Source: Zhongshania aliphaticivorans | GTDB lineage: Bacteria > Pseudomonadota > Gammaproteobacteria > Pseudomonadales > Spongiibacteraceae | Direction: 5' to 3' | DNA: 64,000 bases | Assembly (NCBI RefSeq): GCF_001586255.1 | Contig: NZ_CP014544.1 | Span: forward strand, 3,752,501 to 3,816,500 | The notes under the pieces: generated by a model | The model's database searches: none | Told to the model about the DNA's origin: nothing | What the model saw: the letters and a program-made list of their open reading frames with translations, nothing else | Program-made: the position numbers and the translations under genes | Part shown: in pieces, positions 46,335-56,112 of the stretch | Layout of the letters: every line of letters begins with the position of its first letter | How positions within the stretch are numbered: the stretch's first letter is position 1

Positions 46335-47555
46335 CTATTTGTATTTAGCTAATTCCATTCTGGCAATCAGGCCGCGATGAACTTCATCGGGGCCATCGGC
46401 CAGACGCAACACCCGAGCCATGGCAAACATGCCCGCCAACGGTGTGTCGTTGGAAACCCCAGCGCCGCCGTGAATTTGAATGGCGGCATCGACCACGTCT
46501 TGCAGCACATTGGGCGCAACAACTTTAATCGCAGAAATTTCAGTCAGCGCGGCCAGCGCGCCAACATTGTCTATTTTCCATGCCGCATAGAGGGTCAGCA
46601 GGCGCGCTTGGTCGATTGCGATACGCAAGTTTGCAATGCGCTCTTGGTTGCCGCCCAAATTAATGAGGGGTTTACCAAAGGCAATACGTGACTTGCCGCG
46701 CTTAATCATGAGCTCTAAGGCTTTTTCTGCGGCGCCCAAGGCCCGCATGCAGTGGTGAATCCGGCCAGGCCCAAGCCGCCCTTGGGCAATTTCAAAACCA
46801 CGCCCGGCACCCAAGATCATATTGCTCTTGGGCACGCGTACATTCTCAAACCACACTTCACCGTGTCCCTCAGGCGCATCGTAGGCATTGAACACCGGCA
46901 ACATTCGTTTAATGACCACGCCGGGCGTTTTCATTGGCACCAGCACCATTGAGTGCTGGCTGTGACGCGCCGCCTCCGGATTGCTCACCCCCATAAAAAT
47001 ACCAATTTCGCAGCGCGGATCACCCACCCCAGACGACCACCACTTTTTACCGTTGAGAATGAGGTCATCGCCATCTTCAATGATGGTGGCTTCCATATTG
47101 GTCGCATCTGAAGAAGCGACATCTGGCTCGGTCATGAAAAATACCGAGCGAATCTTGCCTTCGAGCAGGGGTTCTAACCACTGCTGCTTTTGCGCTTCGC
47201 TACCGTACTTCCACAGCACTTCCATATTGCCGGTATCTGGGGCGTTGCAATTAAAAATTTGGGCGGCAATATGCGAGCGCCCCATTTCTTCGGCTAAGGG
47301 CGCGTATTCCAAGGTGGACAAACCGGCTCCGCGCTCAGCGTCGTGCAAGAAGAAATTCCACAAACCCAAGCCTTTCGCTTCCGCTTTAAGGGCTTCAATT
47401 CTCGGATCGACCCGCCATTTAGTCCAGTCGCCACCGTCACGGCTAGCTAGCATTGCAGGTAGCAGCTCAGCCTCTAAGGGTTCTACGCGATCTTTAATAA
47501 AGGCGCGCACCTGATCGATCAATTCTTGGCAGCGTGGGCTGTGACTAAAATCCAT
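46335..47555 (-). CDS. Acyl-CoA dehydrogenase family protein (ACAD10/11-like)
   Basis: Flavoenzyme of the acyl-CoA dehydrogenase fold, 406 residues. It has the ACAD10/11 hallmark FNCNAPDTGNMEVLWKYG (near residue 103), then FFMTEPDVASSDATNMEATI, KWWSSGVGDPRCEIGIFMG, GGNQERIANLRIAIDQARLL and IQIHGGAGVSNDTPL. In ACAD10/11 and in the levulinate enzyme LvaC this subfamily removes phosphate from 4-phosphoacyl-CoA rather than simply oxidising. First gene of the operon, divergent from a LysR regulator 113 bases away, which probably controls it. Confidence 0.9.
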   Translation of the reverse strand: MDFSHSPRCQELIDQVRAFIKDRVEPLEAELLPAMLASRDGGDWTKWRVDPRIEALKAEAKGLGLWNFFLHDAERGAGLSTLEYAPLAEEMGRSHIAAQIFNCNAPDTGNMEVLWKYGSEAQKQQWLEPLLEGKIRSVFFMTEPDVASSDATNMEATIIEDGDDLILNGKKWWSSGVGDPRCEIGIFMGVSNPEAARHSQHSMVLVPMKTPGVVIKRMLPVFNAYDAPEGHGEVWFENVRVPKSNMILGAGRGFEIAQGRLGPGRIHHCMRALGAAEKALELMIKRGKSRIAFGKPLINLGGNQERIANLRIAIDQARLLTLYAAWKIDNVGALAALTEISAIKVVAPNVLQDVVDAAIQIHGGAGVSNDTPLAGMFAMARVLRLADGPDEVHRGLIARMELAKYK

Positions 47556-47668
47556 GACGTACTCTCCTCAGTTATTCCATCAAACATACGGCCAGTTTAA
47601 ATATCAGTCTAATTTATTTTATAAATGTTATATCATCACTACTGCGAATGAATTAAGCGGCTAAGCCT

Positions 47669-48571
47669 ATGGATCTCAATCTGTTCAAAGTATTCGACGC
47701 GGTCTACCGCGCCAACTCGCTTACCGAGGCCGCCAAAGACCTGCACATTACCCAACCGGCGGTGAGCAATGCCCTTGCACGTTTGCGCGAGCATTTTGAC
47801 GACCCACTGTTTGCTCGCCGTGGCCGGAGTATTGCCCCCACCCCACTAGCCGACAGTATTGCCGCCGACATCAGCAATTCATTAATTTCACTCCAAGAGA
47901 GTTTGCATCGCGGCCAGCAGTTCGACCCCGCCACGTCTAAGCGCCGCTTTATTATTAGTATGGGCGACCCAATGGAGTTCGTCGCCCTACCCAGCCTAAT
48001 TAAGCAATTGCAGGAGTACGCGCCGGGCATACGCTTACAAAGTCAGCGCCTAGCTCGCGATCAACTCAGCCGCCAATTAATCAGCGGCGAAATATCAATG
48101 GCGGTCGATATCCCGCAAGCCGTTGACCCCAGCATTCAACAGCAATTCTTATTTAAAGATGATCTATGGGTGATGATGCGCAAGGGGCATCCGCTGGAAG
48201 CAGCGGCGCTAAGCCTGAAAAACTATCTGCAAGCCCAACATATTGCGGTGTCTGGTCGCAGCCGGGGCAGCGTGATTGAAGATGCCGCTCTCAACCGCAA
48301 GGGCCTAAATCGCAATATTATTTTACGTGGCCAAAGTTACTATTCCGCCAGCCATATCGTTGCCGAGTCAGATTTATTATTGACCCTGCCACGGCATTTG
48401 GCGCTGCGTTTCCAACAGTTTTTACCCCTGCAAAGTCACCCACTGCCACTAAAACTGCCCGCACTGGAAATGCAGATGTACTGGCATCGCAGCGCCAATA
48501 ATGACACCGCCCACCAATGGTTAAGAGAACGTATTCAAGAGATTATCGCCCAGAACGGCGATAAGAATTAA
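47669..48571 (+). CDS. LysR-family transcriptional regulator
   Basis: LysR regulator of 300 residues. The winged helix-turn-helix occupies residues 1-60 (DLNLFKVFDAVYRANSLTEAAKDLHITQPAVSNALARLREHF); the effector domain follows, with DPMEFVALPSLIKQLQ and the pocket strand MAVDIPQAV. The start MDLNLFKVFDAV is typical of the NodD/NahR-like branch. It is divergent from the acyl-CoA dehydrogenase operon, the usual position for a LysR regulator of its neighbour. Effector unknown. A shared terminator separates it from the convergent malic enzyme gene. Confidence 0.92.
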   Translation: MDLNLFKVFDAVYRANSLTEAAKDLHITQPAVSNALARLREHFDDPLFARRGRSIAPTPLADSIAADISNSLISLQESLHRGQQFDPATSKRRFIISMGDPMEFVALPSLIKQLQEYAPGIRLQSQRLARDQLSRQLISGEISMAVDIPQAVDPSIQQQFLFKDDLWVMMRKGHPLEAAALSLKNYLQAQHIAVSGRSRGSVIEDAALNRKGLNRNIILRGQSYYSASHIVAESDLLLTLPRHLALRFQQFLPLQSHPLPLKLPALEMQMYWHRSANNDTAHQWLRERIQEIIAQNGDKN

Positions 48572-48592
48572 GCCAAACTCAGCGCCATAAAA

Positions 48593-48627
48593 AAGCCGCC
48601 GTAAGCTAAATTACGGCGGCTTTGTTT
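48593..48627. terminator. Bidirectional terminator between lysR and malic enzyme genes
   Basis: AAAGCCGCCGTAA (48592-48604) pairs with TTACGGCGGCTTT (48611-48623) around a six-base loop. A T-run (TGTTTT) follows on the plus strand, and an A-run (ATAAAAAA) precedes it, giving a T-run on the minus strand. It can stop both convergent transcripts. Confidence 0.85.
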
Positions 48628-48647
48628 TAGCGTCTGATATCTAACGT

Positions 48648-49895
48648 CTAGCTCAGCGGATAATGCGCCGGATACGGCAAATTAGCGACGCCAGTGTCAA
48701 CAGCCGCTTGCGCAACCGCCGCCGACACTTTGCCTAGCAAACGGCGGTCTACCGGCTTAGGAATAATGTAATCGGGACCAAAGGCCAATTCCGTCACGCC
48801 ACAGGCATCTATAACAACCTGCGGAACCGGCTCTTTCGCCAATTCACGAAGCGCGTGCACCGCAGCAATTTTCATTTCTTCGTTAATGGCCGTGGAACGA
48901 ACATCTAACGCACCCCGGAAAATAAACGGAAAACCCAAGACATTATTAACCTGGTTCGGGTAGTCGGAGCGCCCTGTTGCCATAATTAAGTCGCTGCGCA
49001 CTGACAGCGCTAACTCGGGCTGAATCTCTGGGTCTGGATTAGAGCAGGCGAACACAATCGGCTTTGGCGCCATCGACAAGAGCATCTCAGCACTGAGCAG
49101 ATCCGCTCCCGACAAACCCACGAATACATCGGCGTCTTTAATCGCATCTTGCAGGGTGCGGGCCTCAGTATCGTTTTGGAACTCTTTTTTATACTCGTTA
49201 ACACCGTCGCGGCCAGGATAAATCACGCCGCTGCGGTCAATCATAAAGATATTTTCGTAACGAGCGCCAAGGCTAACCAGCAGACGCATGCAAGCGATAG
49301 CAGCAGACCCTGCACCAAGACAAACTACTTTGGCGGTTTCTAGGTTTTTGCCCTGAATTTCCAGCGCATTCAACATGCCGGCTGCCGTCACAATGGCGGT
49401 GCCGTGCTGGTCGTCATGGAAAACCGGAATATCGCACTGCTCTTTCAGAACTCGCTCTATCTCAAAACACTCGGGCGCCTTGATATCTTCAAGGTTAATG
49501 CCGCCGAAGGTAATGGAAATACGCTTAACGGTGTCGATAAATGCTTGGCTGTCTTCTGCGTCAACTTCAATATCAATCGAATCGATATCGGCAAAGCGCT
49601 TAAACAAAAGCGCCTTGCCTTCCATTACCGGCTTGCTGGCCAAGGGACCTAAATCGCCCAAACCCAAAATAGCAGTACCGTTGGAAATAACCGCAACCAA
49701 ATTTCCCTTACTGGTGTATTTGTAAGCATTAGCAGGATCGCGGGCAATTTCCCGCACTGGCTCGGCCACACCGGGGCTGTAGGCCAATGATAAGTCGTAC
49801 TGGGTTTCGGCAGGCTTGGTCAGCATAATGCCGATTTTGCCTGGTGTCGGGAGCGAGTGGTAATCCAGAGCCGCCTGCTTAACATCTTTGGACAT
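48648..49895 (-). CDS. Malic enzyme (short, without phosphotransacetylase domain)
   Basis: Oxidative decarboxylation of malate to pyruvate with NAD(P)+. Motifs: [34 protein letters not shown], the catalytic [13 protein letters not shown], the metal site [26 protein letters not shown] and the nucleotide motif [16 protein letters not shown]; later [12 protein letters not shown] and [23 protein letters not shown]. At 415 residues it lacks the C-terminal phosphotransacetylase-like half of MaeB. In Pseudomonas a malic enzyme lies near rpmE as here. Cofactor preference is not decided by eye. Confidence 0.93.
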   Translation of the reverse strand: MSKDVKQAALDYHSLPTPGKIGIMLTKPAETQYDLSLAYSPGVAEPVREIARDPANAYKYTSKGNLVAVISNGTAILGLGDLGPLASKPVMEGKALLFKRFADIDSIDIEVDAEDSQAFIDTVKRISITFGGINLEDIKAPECFEIERVLKEQCDIPVFHDDQHGTAIVTAAGMLNALEIQGKNLETAKVVCLGAGSAAIACMRLLVSLGARYENIFMIDRSGVIYPGRDGVNEYKKEFQNDTEARTLQDAIKDADVFVGLSGADLLSAEMLLSMAPKPIVFACSNPDPEIQPELALSVRSDLIMATGRSDYPNQVNNVLGFPFIFRGALDVRSTAINEEMKIAAVHALRELAKEPVPQVVIDACGVTELAFGPDYIIPKPVDRRLLGKVSAAVAQAAVDTGVANLPYPAHYPLS

Positions 49896-50109
49896 TCGAT
49901 TAATCCCAATATGAATGCATTCTCAGAGAGGCGAGAAAGCATATAGAAAAGAACTTGCAGTAACAAGTCACTGTATGTGACAAAGCCCGTCACAGCTGGG
50001 TTTTAAAGGCATTCTTGTATTCAACGACAACATTTACTGTCACCGCGGGTAACGACAAGCTTAGCGTATTAATGCGAGATTCGACCTAAACCCAAAGCTC
50101 ACAAACAAA

Positions 50110-50141
50110 AATGCCCGGTCAGATGAGCACCGGGCATTTCT
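50110..50141 (-). terminator. Rho-independent terminator of rpmE
   Basis: Minus-strand reading: AAATGCCCGGTG and CACCGGGCATTT-type arms (50111-50119 with 50129-50138) form a strong GC stem followed by TTTTTG. It lies 41 bases past the rpmE stop. Confidence 0.85.
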
Positions 50142-50181
50142 ATGGTGGCTGCCTGCGCAGCCACTAAGCACTACCGGGAAA

Positions 50182-50409
50182 TTACTCGGTAGGTGCCGCC
50201 ACTGCGCCGCGAGAACCAAAACGCTTGCGGAACTTATCAACACGGCCGCCGGTATCAAGCATTTTCTGCTTACCAGTGTAGAACGGGTGGCAGGATGAAC
50301 AAACGTCAACGTGCAGGGCATCGCCCAGAGTAGAACGCGTTTCAAAGGCGTTACCACAGCTGCAAGTCACGCTCATGGCAACATAATTTGGATGGATATC
50401 TGCTTTCAT
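50182..50409 (-). CDS. rpmE: 50S ribosomal protein L31
   Basis: Ribosomal protein L31 of 75 residues, the zinc-binding (C+) form: cysteines in [14 protein letters not shown] and [16 protein letters not shown] form the CxC...CxxC site. The MKADIHPNY start at ATG 50409 has GAGGAAAG upstream; the longer frame to 50436 is not needed. It is divergent from priA, the order seen in E. coli and Pseudomonas. Zinc-containing L31 is normally replaced by a zinc-free paralogue when zinc is scarce; that copy is not here. Confidence 0.96.
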   Translation of the reverse strand: MKADIHPNYVAMSVTCSCGNAFETRSTLGDALHVDVCSSCHPFYTGKQKMLDTGGRVDKFRKRFGSRGAVAAPTE

Positions 50410-50621
50410 GGGTCTTTCCTCAATGGACGCCGCCACCCGATCGTTTGCCGGGCACCGCGCAGGCTGCTACTTTCAAAATTAGCTTGAAATTCAGGCGGCG
50501 AATGTTAACAGAATTATCCCAAGAAGCAAGCTGAGCGCGCTGCTGCGCAAAAACTTCGCTCCGCCCCAAGCCATAATTCTTATACACTGGCGTTTTCACA
50601 CGCCCAAATAGCCGCCGCTTT

Positions 50622-52805
50622 ATGTCAAAACTCGTCACCGTCGCCGTCCCCTGCCCTCTGCGCCGAGGTTTTGACTACCTATGGCCAGAGAGTTTGGGGC
50701 GCGACGCAGAAATTGGCTTGCGCGTGAGCATCCCCTTCGGCCGCCAACAATTAGTGGGCGTTGTTATCGCGCTTGATGTCATCTGCGACATACCCAGCAA
50801 TAAATTAAAAGCCGTCTTAAAAGTCCTCGACGAACAGCCTAGCCTAGCAGCCGAATTAGTCCAGCTCGGCCGCTGGGCCGCCGACTATTATCACCACCCA
50901 GTTGGTGATTGTTTTGCGCAAATGCTGCCGGTAGTACTGCGCAAAGCCAGCCCCCCAAAAGAAAAGCCCGCCCAGTACTGGCAGCTCAGCGCCAACTGGG
51001 AGGAACTGCCGCAACCGGCCTCTCGCGCCCACCAGCAGATCAGCTTATTAGCGGTAATTCGACAAGCGGGACAACTGTCTCGCCGCCAAATCAAAGACCT
51101 TGGCTACAGCAATGCGGTACTCAACGCCCTGATTAATGGCGGCTATTTACAGCAAGCCGACACCCCGGCCGCGCCAAGTATCGACGCAAACAACACCGAA
51201 CTTGCACTCAATGCCGAACAGCAACACGCCGTATCAGCCGTCAGCAATAGCCTCGGCCAATTTGCGCGCTACCTGCTTGACGGCGTCACCGGCAGTGGTA
51301 AAACCGAAGTGTATTTGCGCAGCATTGCCGAGTGCTTGGCGCGGGGCGAGCAAGTACTCACTCTGATTCCTGAAATTGGCCTAACCCCGCAGACCTTAGA
51401 GCGCTTTGAAAGCCGCTTTCCCGGCCAAGTGCGCGCCCTGCACTCAGGTCTTAGCGACGGCGAGCGCTATCGCAGCTGGCAGGACATTAGCAGCGGCCGC
51501 GCCCGAATTCTGCTTGGCACCCGTTCGGCGGTGTTTACACCATTTCAAAAACTCGGGCTGGTCATTGTCGATGAAGAGCACGACGCATCCTACAAACAGC
51601 AGGAGGGCTGGCGCTACTCGGCCCGCGACATCGCGGTTAAGCGCGCCGCCGACCACAACTGCCCCGTGGTGCTCGGCAGCGCCACGCCAAGCCTCGATAG
51701 CCTGCACAACGCCGCCCAAGACCGCTATCAATTACTTGAGCTGCGCGAGCGCGCAGGCATCGCCAGCAAACCTGATATTCGCCTTCTGGATATTCGCCAG
51801 CAAAACCTCGACGAAGGCCTCAGCAAAACCCTGCTCGACGCCGCCCACGACACCCTGCAAGCAGGCAATCAGGTTTTAATTTTCCTCAACCGCCGAGGCT
51901 TTTCACCTTTACTGCAATGCCATGGCTGCGGCTGGGTAGCCAACTGCCACGCTTGCGACGCCAAAATGACCGCCCACTTCGGCCGCCGCGAGCTGCGCTG
52001 CCACCACTGTGACGCCCGCGAAGCCCTGCCGAACATTTGCCCCCAGTGCCATAACAGCCAGTTGATTTTTCAGGGGCCAGGCACCGAGCGTTTAGAGCTA
52101 AGCCTTAAACGCCATTTCCCCGAGGTTGACGTGATTCGCATCGACCGCGACACCACCTCCGCCAAGGGCAGCATGCAAAGTTTAGTCGATGGTATTCGCG
52201 ACGGCCGCCCCAGCATACTGGTTGGCACCCAAATGCTGGCCAAGGGCCACCATTTCCCCGACGTCACCCTCGTCGGCATTATTGATATTGACGGCGGCCT
52301 GTTCAGCGCCGACTTCCGCGCCCCCGAGCGCAGCGGCCAATTACTAGTACAAGTAGCCGGTCGCGCGGGTCGCGCCGACAAACCCGGCCGAGTTTATATA
52401 CAAACCCACTGCCCAGATCACCCTGCCCTGCTGGCACTGGTGAGCGAGGGCTACCAACCCTTTGCCCAACAGTTACTGGCCGAGCGCCAATTACTGAGCC
52501 TGCCACCAGTGAGCTTTAGCGCCGTGATTCGCGCCGACGCTAGCAGCCTGCGCTGCGCCGAAGACTTCTTAGCCGCAATTCGCAGCGAACTCGCCCCCAG
52601 CGACAACACTTGGAGCATAGTCGGCCCCCTACCCGCACCCATGACCCGCAAAGCCGGACGTTTTCGCGCCGCGCTCATTCTCCAAGCTGAGCGCCGCCCC
52701 ACCCTACACCGCCAACTCGCCATTGCCTGCCACACCGGCGACCAACTGTCCAAGCACAAAAGCCTGCGCTGGTCGGTCGATGTAGACCCGATAGATTTGT
52801 TTTAG
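50622..52805 (+). CDS. priA: Primosomal protein N' (replication restart helicase PriA)
   Basis: 3'-to-5' helicase that reloads the replisome at stalled forks. The N-terminal 3'-DNA-end-binding domain occupies about residues 1-110 (PLRRGFDYLWPESLGRDAEIGLRVSIPFG in pieces). The helicase has Walker A GVTGSGKTEVYLR near residue 223, TLIPEIGLTPQ, DEEH box IVDEEHDASYKQQEG and GSATPSLDSL. The zinc-binding insert carries CHGCGWVANCHACD, CHHCD and CPQC (eight cysteines) between about 428 and 475. Motifs V-VI are TQMLAKGHHFPDVTLVGI and VAGRAGR. Length 727 is normal. Upstream is rpmE, divergent; argS is normally the next gene but here lies 3.3 kb away. Confidence 0.96.
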   Translation: MSKLVTVAVPCPLRRGFDYLWPESLGRDAEIGLRVSIPFGRQQLVGVVIALDVICDIPSNKLKAVLKVLDEQPSLAAELVQLGRWAADYYHHPVGDCFAQMLPVVLRKASPPKEKPAQYWQLSANWEELPQPASRAHQQISLLAVIRQAGQLSRRQIKDLGYSNAVLNALINGGYLQQADTPAAPSIDANNTELALNAEQQHAVSAVSNSLGQFARYLLDGVTGSGKTEVYLRSIAECLARGEQVLTLIPEIGLTPQTLERFESRFPGQVRALHSGLSDGERYRSWQDISSGRARILLGTRSAVFTPFQKLGLVIVDEEHDASYKQQEGWRYSARDIAVKRAADHNCPVVLGSATPSLDSLHNAAQDRYQLLELRERAGIASKPDIRLLDIRQQNLDEGLSKTLLDAAHDTLQAGNQVLIFLNRRGFSPLLQCHGCGWVANCHACDAKMTAHFGRRELRCHHCDAREALPNICPQCHNSQLIFQGPGTERLELSLKRHFPEVDVIRIDRDTTSAKGSMQSLVDGIRDGRPSILVGTQMLAKGHHFPDVTLVGIIDIDGGLFSADFRAPERSGQLLVQVAGRAGRADKPGRVYIQTHCPDHPALLALVSEGYQPFAQQLLAERQLLSLPPVSFSAVIRADASSLRCAEDFLAAIRSELAPSDNTWSIVGPLPAPMTRKAGRFRAALILQAERRPTLHRQLAIACHTGDQLSKHKSLRWSVDVDPIDLF

Positions 52806-53028
52806 TAGGCAATAACCAAGGACTAACTTCTGAACACTACCACTAACTATAAAACTTGCCGCTCAAAACAGAATGATTAGCCTGTGCACTTTTACCATTT
52901 TAAAAATAGGAATTCGCAGCAGCGACAAAAATATAGCACTACTTTATGCTCACAATCCACTCCGATAACATTTTCAAAAAACACTCCAAACCGTCCAACC
53001 ACTCTCTTTATTTGGCAAACTACAGGAA

Positions 53029-53391
53029 TTAATCCTCACTTTTCCTCAATGTGTCTTCAACTAGGAACTGGCCTATCAGTGCAAATAAAACTAAGCTTCC
53101 AATTACAAACCCCACAGTCTTTAAGCCACTAAATTCTTCCCTGCTAATTTCTGATACCTGATCAAAATAATGGGTATGCCCGCTAGAGTCACTAAAGTCC
53201 AACCTTCCGACCCTAACAACTTTCACCTTTTCAAGCGACCCATCTTTGAATCGTATCAAATACCTCTCATTAACAGCCAAATACAAAGAAGCATTAACCC
53301 CGGGTTTAACATTAGTTACCGACGTACAAGCGACAAGTGTCAGCACAAGTACCGAGCAGAGCGCGCGAAATAAAAATGTAATGCGAAACAT
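53029..53391 (-). CDS. Small lipoprotein with C-terminal membrane segment, unknown function
   Basis: 120-residue protein with a lipoprotein signal peptide (ALCSVLVLTLVACTS; lipobox LVAC, lipidated at C22). A small beta-rich domain follows (LYLAVNERYLIRFKDGSLEKVKVVRVGRLDFSDSSGHTHYFDQVSEI) that could fold as an SH3-like barrel, then a hydrophobic helix TVGFVIGSLVLFALIGQFLV near the C-terminus. No family recognised. It is the first of three minus-strand low-GC genes lying between priA and argS. The 134-base gap separates it from the next gene. Confidence 0.6.
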   Translation of the reverse strand: MFRITFLFRALCSVLVLTLVACTSVTNVKPGVNASLYLAVNERYLIRFKDGSLEKVKVVRVGRLDFSDSSGHTHYFDQVSEISREEFSGLKTVGFVIGSLVLFALIGQFLVEDTLRKSED

Positions 53392-53525
53392 GTAAATACC
53401 CTCGATACCGCGATCACCAAGTCATTTCCGAAAACAAATACTCAACCTCCATAAAACTTCTAGAAACGGCAATATGAATATCAAATTTTAAAAAAACGGC
53501 ACCATACTTGATGCCGCAAAAAATC

Positions 53526-55001
53526 TTACAAGAAATTATCTGTACAAGCATAAACCGGGTGATAAGTATGCCACCCAACTATCACGTCGAATTGCCCCAG
53601 CGCATAACTAGGCCCATGAAAGATCTGAAATTGGTCTCCGCGAGCGTAGAGACTACTATCACTTGGATGTCGCCATACCGTCTCGCACTTACCATCCACA
53701 GCCATATCCAAGGAGGAAGGCAGGGCATCCTGAGCATTAAATATAATATTAAAATCCCATCCAGCTATTCTTGAAAAATCATGCGTCCAGGTGGAATAGC
53801 CTTGCACAGCAAGCGGTGCTGTATATAGCGGAAGCGCAATATTTGCGAGAGCCGCGCGTGTTGGCAAAGGGTAAATGCTCCGACCGGAATAACTCAAATC
53901 CTCTGCCGCAGCAACTTGATGGTTAGTTCCAAACTTCAAATCACCCTTAGAAATATATGCCTCCACCTCAGGGGGGAGCTCGTAATCGCCATCAAACGTA
54001 CCCTCTTGATAAGCTTTAAAGTGTGGCCGAGAAGTCGCGGTTGCCTGCTCCACAAGACATCGCCCCGCTGCAGTAACATGCTGATGATAGCTACCCGACT
54101 TATGGATACTGAAGCCCTCCTTCGAAACATGGCTAGCAAGACACTGCACAGCTCCTGACGTATCGTTTGCCACAACTTTGTCAAGGCAATTTACTAGAAA
54201 ACTGGTCGTGCACAACCAATTACACCTTAAGCCAATCGGGATATTTAAAAATGCTGTATCGGCCATATTCGTAAACAATTGCAACTTCGCAAATGCAAGT
54301 GCTTCTGCCCAAGCCTTTATGCCCCCGAAATTGCTTTCCCATTTGTAACTGTAAGCCCACCAATAGTCATAGTTATAGCAATCTGACACATTGACATAAT
54401 CACTACTTCCGTCACCATCATTGTAGTTTGTATAGCCGGTGCTAGAAGCTGACGCTGATGAATCATCAGGGTTTATTGCTAGTATGTAAGCTAAGTCAGA
54501 GTTCGAGTCTAACTCTAAGGTTTGCCCCCCGACTTTAAGCGCGACGCTAGCCTCCCTTGGTTCAATTGCGAAGGCACAATTGATGGCACTTGGATTTATT
54601 TTATCAACACTGCAAGCCCCACTCTCCATCGCATATGGGTGCAGCAAGAAAATAGCAAGTGCCTGCCTATCACCCCAAGTACCTTCCGTTGAAGTAGAAA
54701 TCAGTGACCAAAATGCCTTCCTTACAACTTTTTTATCTAGCAACTTCCGAGCACCAAGTGATTTAACAAACGCATCAATTTGATCCGTTGTTGCAATCCC
54801 AACTCCTTCTAACTCTCCGTATAATTTAACTATATTCTCTTGAAGCTCCTGAGGGTCGCCTATCGGATACCCCGAATCATTAGCAAGTAAATTTGCCACA
54901 TAATCGGCAGCTGCTGTCTCAACACTTTCAGCCGAAAGCGCAAGCGATCCCTTCAACAGCAGCAGAGCTACCGCGAAAATCACAATCATCTTTTTATACA
55001 T
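53526..55001 (-). CDS. Large exported protein of unknown function
   Basis: 491-residue protein with a signal peptide (KKMIVIFAVALLLLKGSLALSA). The N-terminal part is helical (SVETAAADYVANLLANDSGYPIG...). The centre has an Asp/Ser/Tyr-rich run (NPDDSSASASSTGYTNYNDG), then a tryptophan-rich section (YDYWWAYSYKWES) and many cysteines (about 12, probably disulfides in the periplasm or outside). I do not recognise a catalytic motif. ATG 55001 has AAGGA seven bases upstream; the open frame extends to 55067 without support. Base composition is AT-rich compared with priA and argS. Confidence 0.65.
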   Translation of the reverse strand: MYKKMIVIFAVALLLLKGSLALSAESVETAAADYVANLLANDSGYPIGDPQELQENIVKLYGELEGVGIATTDQIDAFVKSLGARKLLDKKVVRKAFWSLISTSTEGTWGDRQALAIFLLHPYAMESGACSVDKINPSAINCAFAIEPREASVALKVGGQTLELDSNSDLAYILAINPDDSSASASSTGYTNYNDGDGSSDYVNVSDCYNYDYWWAYSYKWESNFGGIKAWAEALAFAKLQLFTNMADTAFLNIPIGLRCNWLCTTSFLVNCLDKVVANDTSGAVQCLASHVSKEGFSIHKSGSYHQHVTAAGRCLVEQATATSRPHFKAYQEGTFDGDYELPPEVEAYISKGDLKFGTNHQVAAAEDLSYSGRSIYPLPTRAALANIALPLYTAPLAVQGYSTWTHDFSRIAGWDFNIIFNAQDALPSSLDMAVDGKCETVWRHPSDSSLYARGDQFQIFHGPSYALGQFDVIVGWHTYHPVYACTDNFL

Positions 55002-55219
55002 AATCAAATCCTTTTGAGTATGAGTAATTGAAAAGCGGTAATGTTTACAATCCATCACCCCAACCATTCCTATTTAATAGCCATAACCCCTCCATTTAAT
55101 TAAATTATAATTGCGCAAACTTAATGCCTACGCAAATTAACCTGAACTATTATTATGCACCCAAAAATCCAGGCACTATTATTTAAACCATTACCCACCA
55201 CGACAGGTAATCACCAATA

Positions 55220-55546
55220 TTAAAAGGGTGCACTGGCACTCAGAAACCAGCAACAATCAGATAAGAAGTAATACATTGATCTCGCGCATCCAATTAACGC
55301 ACAGGAAGAAATTGCGACCAACACGCAACGGTAGCGAGTCGATAATTCGAAGACATACTTATTAGAAAAATCGGCACTGTCCGGAAAAAACAGGTTAACC
55401 AATAAAATTATATTGCCACTTAACTGCCCAAGGAGGGCAACCATCACCCACCTTAGGCCCTTACCTACACTTGACCCAATGAGATTAATTCGCCAAATTA
55501 TGGCAAGTATAACCACAAGGTTTCTTATGATCGTTATGACACTCAT
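55220..55546 (-). CDS. Small membrane protein of unknown function
   Basis: 108-residue hydrophobic protein with two or three membrane segments (VITIIRNLVVILAIIWRINLIG, WVMVALLGQLSGNIILLVNLFF, and CVLVAISSCALIGCA) and several late cysteines. The open frame begins at GTG 55564, but ATG 55546 follows AAGGATTGTCGCA, so I prefer it. No homologue recognised. It is in the low-GC block between priA and argS. Could be an unexpressed frame; the hydrophobic pattern and ribosome site are the only support. Confidence 0.4.
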   Translation of the reverse strand: MSVITIIRNLVVILAIIWRINLIGSSVGKGLRWVMVALLGQLSGNIILLVNLFFPDSADFSNKYVFELSTRYRCVLVAISSCALIGCARSMYYFLSDCCWFLSASAPF

Positions 55547-56112
55547 TGCGACAATCCTTGTCACTAAATAGATCTAAAAATTTGCAGCCAAAAAACCCTA
55601 CCACATCAAATAATGTTTTTTCAAGACTGCTACCGTATCAACGCCTGAATTTATGCACCCAACTCCGACGGCATCTCTGCAAATCATAGCTTAGATTAGC
55701 CACTCATGTTGTCACCTAATTTCATCTCTTAATTCTCTGGCTCCTTTAGCTTCACCTCTTCTGACAGAATTTCTCACCCTGCCCACCCCATAATTTCATC
55801 CGCCCCGCCTCGCGCCAAATCAATGCCGCCAAAGCACTAATTTCGCTCAGCAATCACCGGCTCTCCTACTACCACCAGTATGCTTTGGCGTGCTGAATAA
55901 CGGCAACTTCAGGTGCCCGAGCTGATCAGAAAATATCGACCCGACAGCGTGGGTTTTAACAAGCCCAGCAGTGCCAATTAGCCAATTTTTTTGACGAAAA
56001 CAATACACTTCTGTTTATTAAGCCGCCACCTACGGTTCGGACACTAGCCGCGCCGCCCGTAAACAGGGATAATACGCGGCCTTGTTTCGCGCCAGAGAGC
56101 TAGCCCCACGCC
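55547..56112. other. Gene-poor stretch upstream of argS
   Basis: About 565 bases without a supported gene. The left part is AT-rich, the middle (55760-55960) is C-rich and resembles decayed coding sequence, and the right end contains the probable argS promoter. No hairpin with a T-run noticed. Confidence 0.5.
55991..56019 (+). promoter_or_regulatory. Possible promoter for argS
   Basis: TTGACG (55991-55996), a 17-base spacer and TTTATT (56014-56019) resemble a sigma-70 promoter, with a start near 56026 and an 87-base leader. The -10 match is only fair. Confidence 0.4.

Noticed and set aside
48628-48650. Possible degenerate repeat arm (TTAGCGTCTGATATCTAACGTC) before the malic enzyme stop
   Set aside because: Only the GCGTC part matches the family; no CTCCCGTC core and no partner arm.
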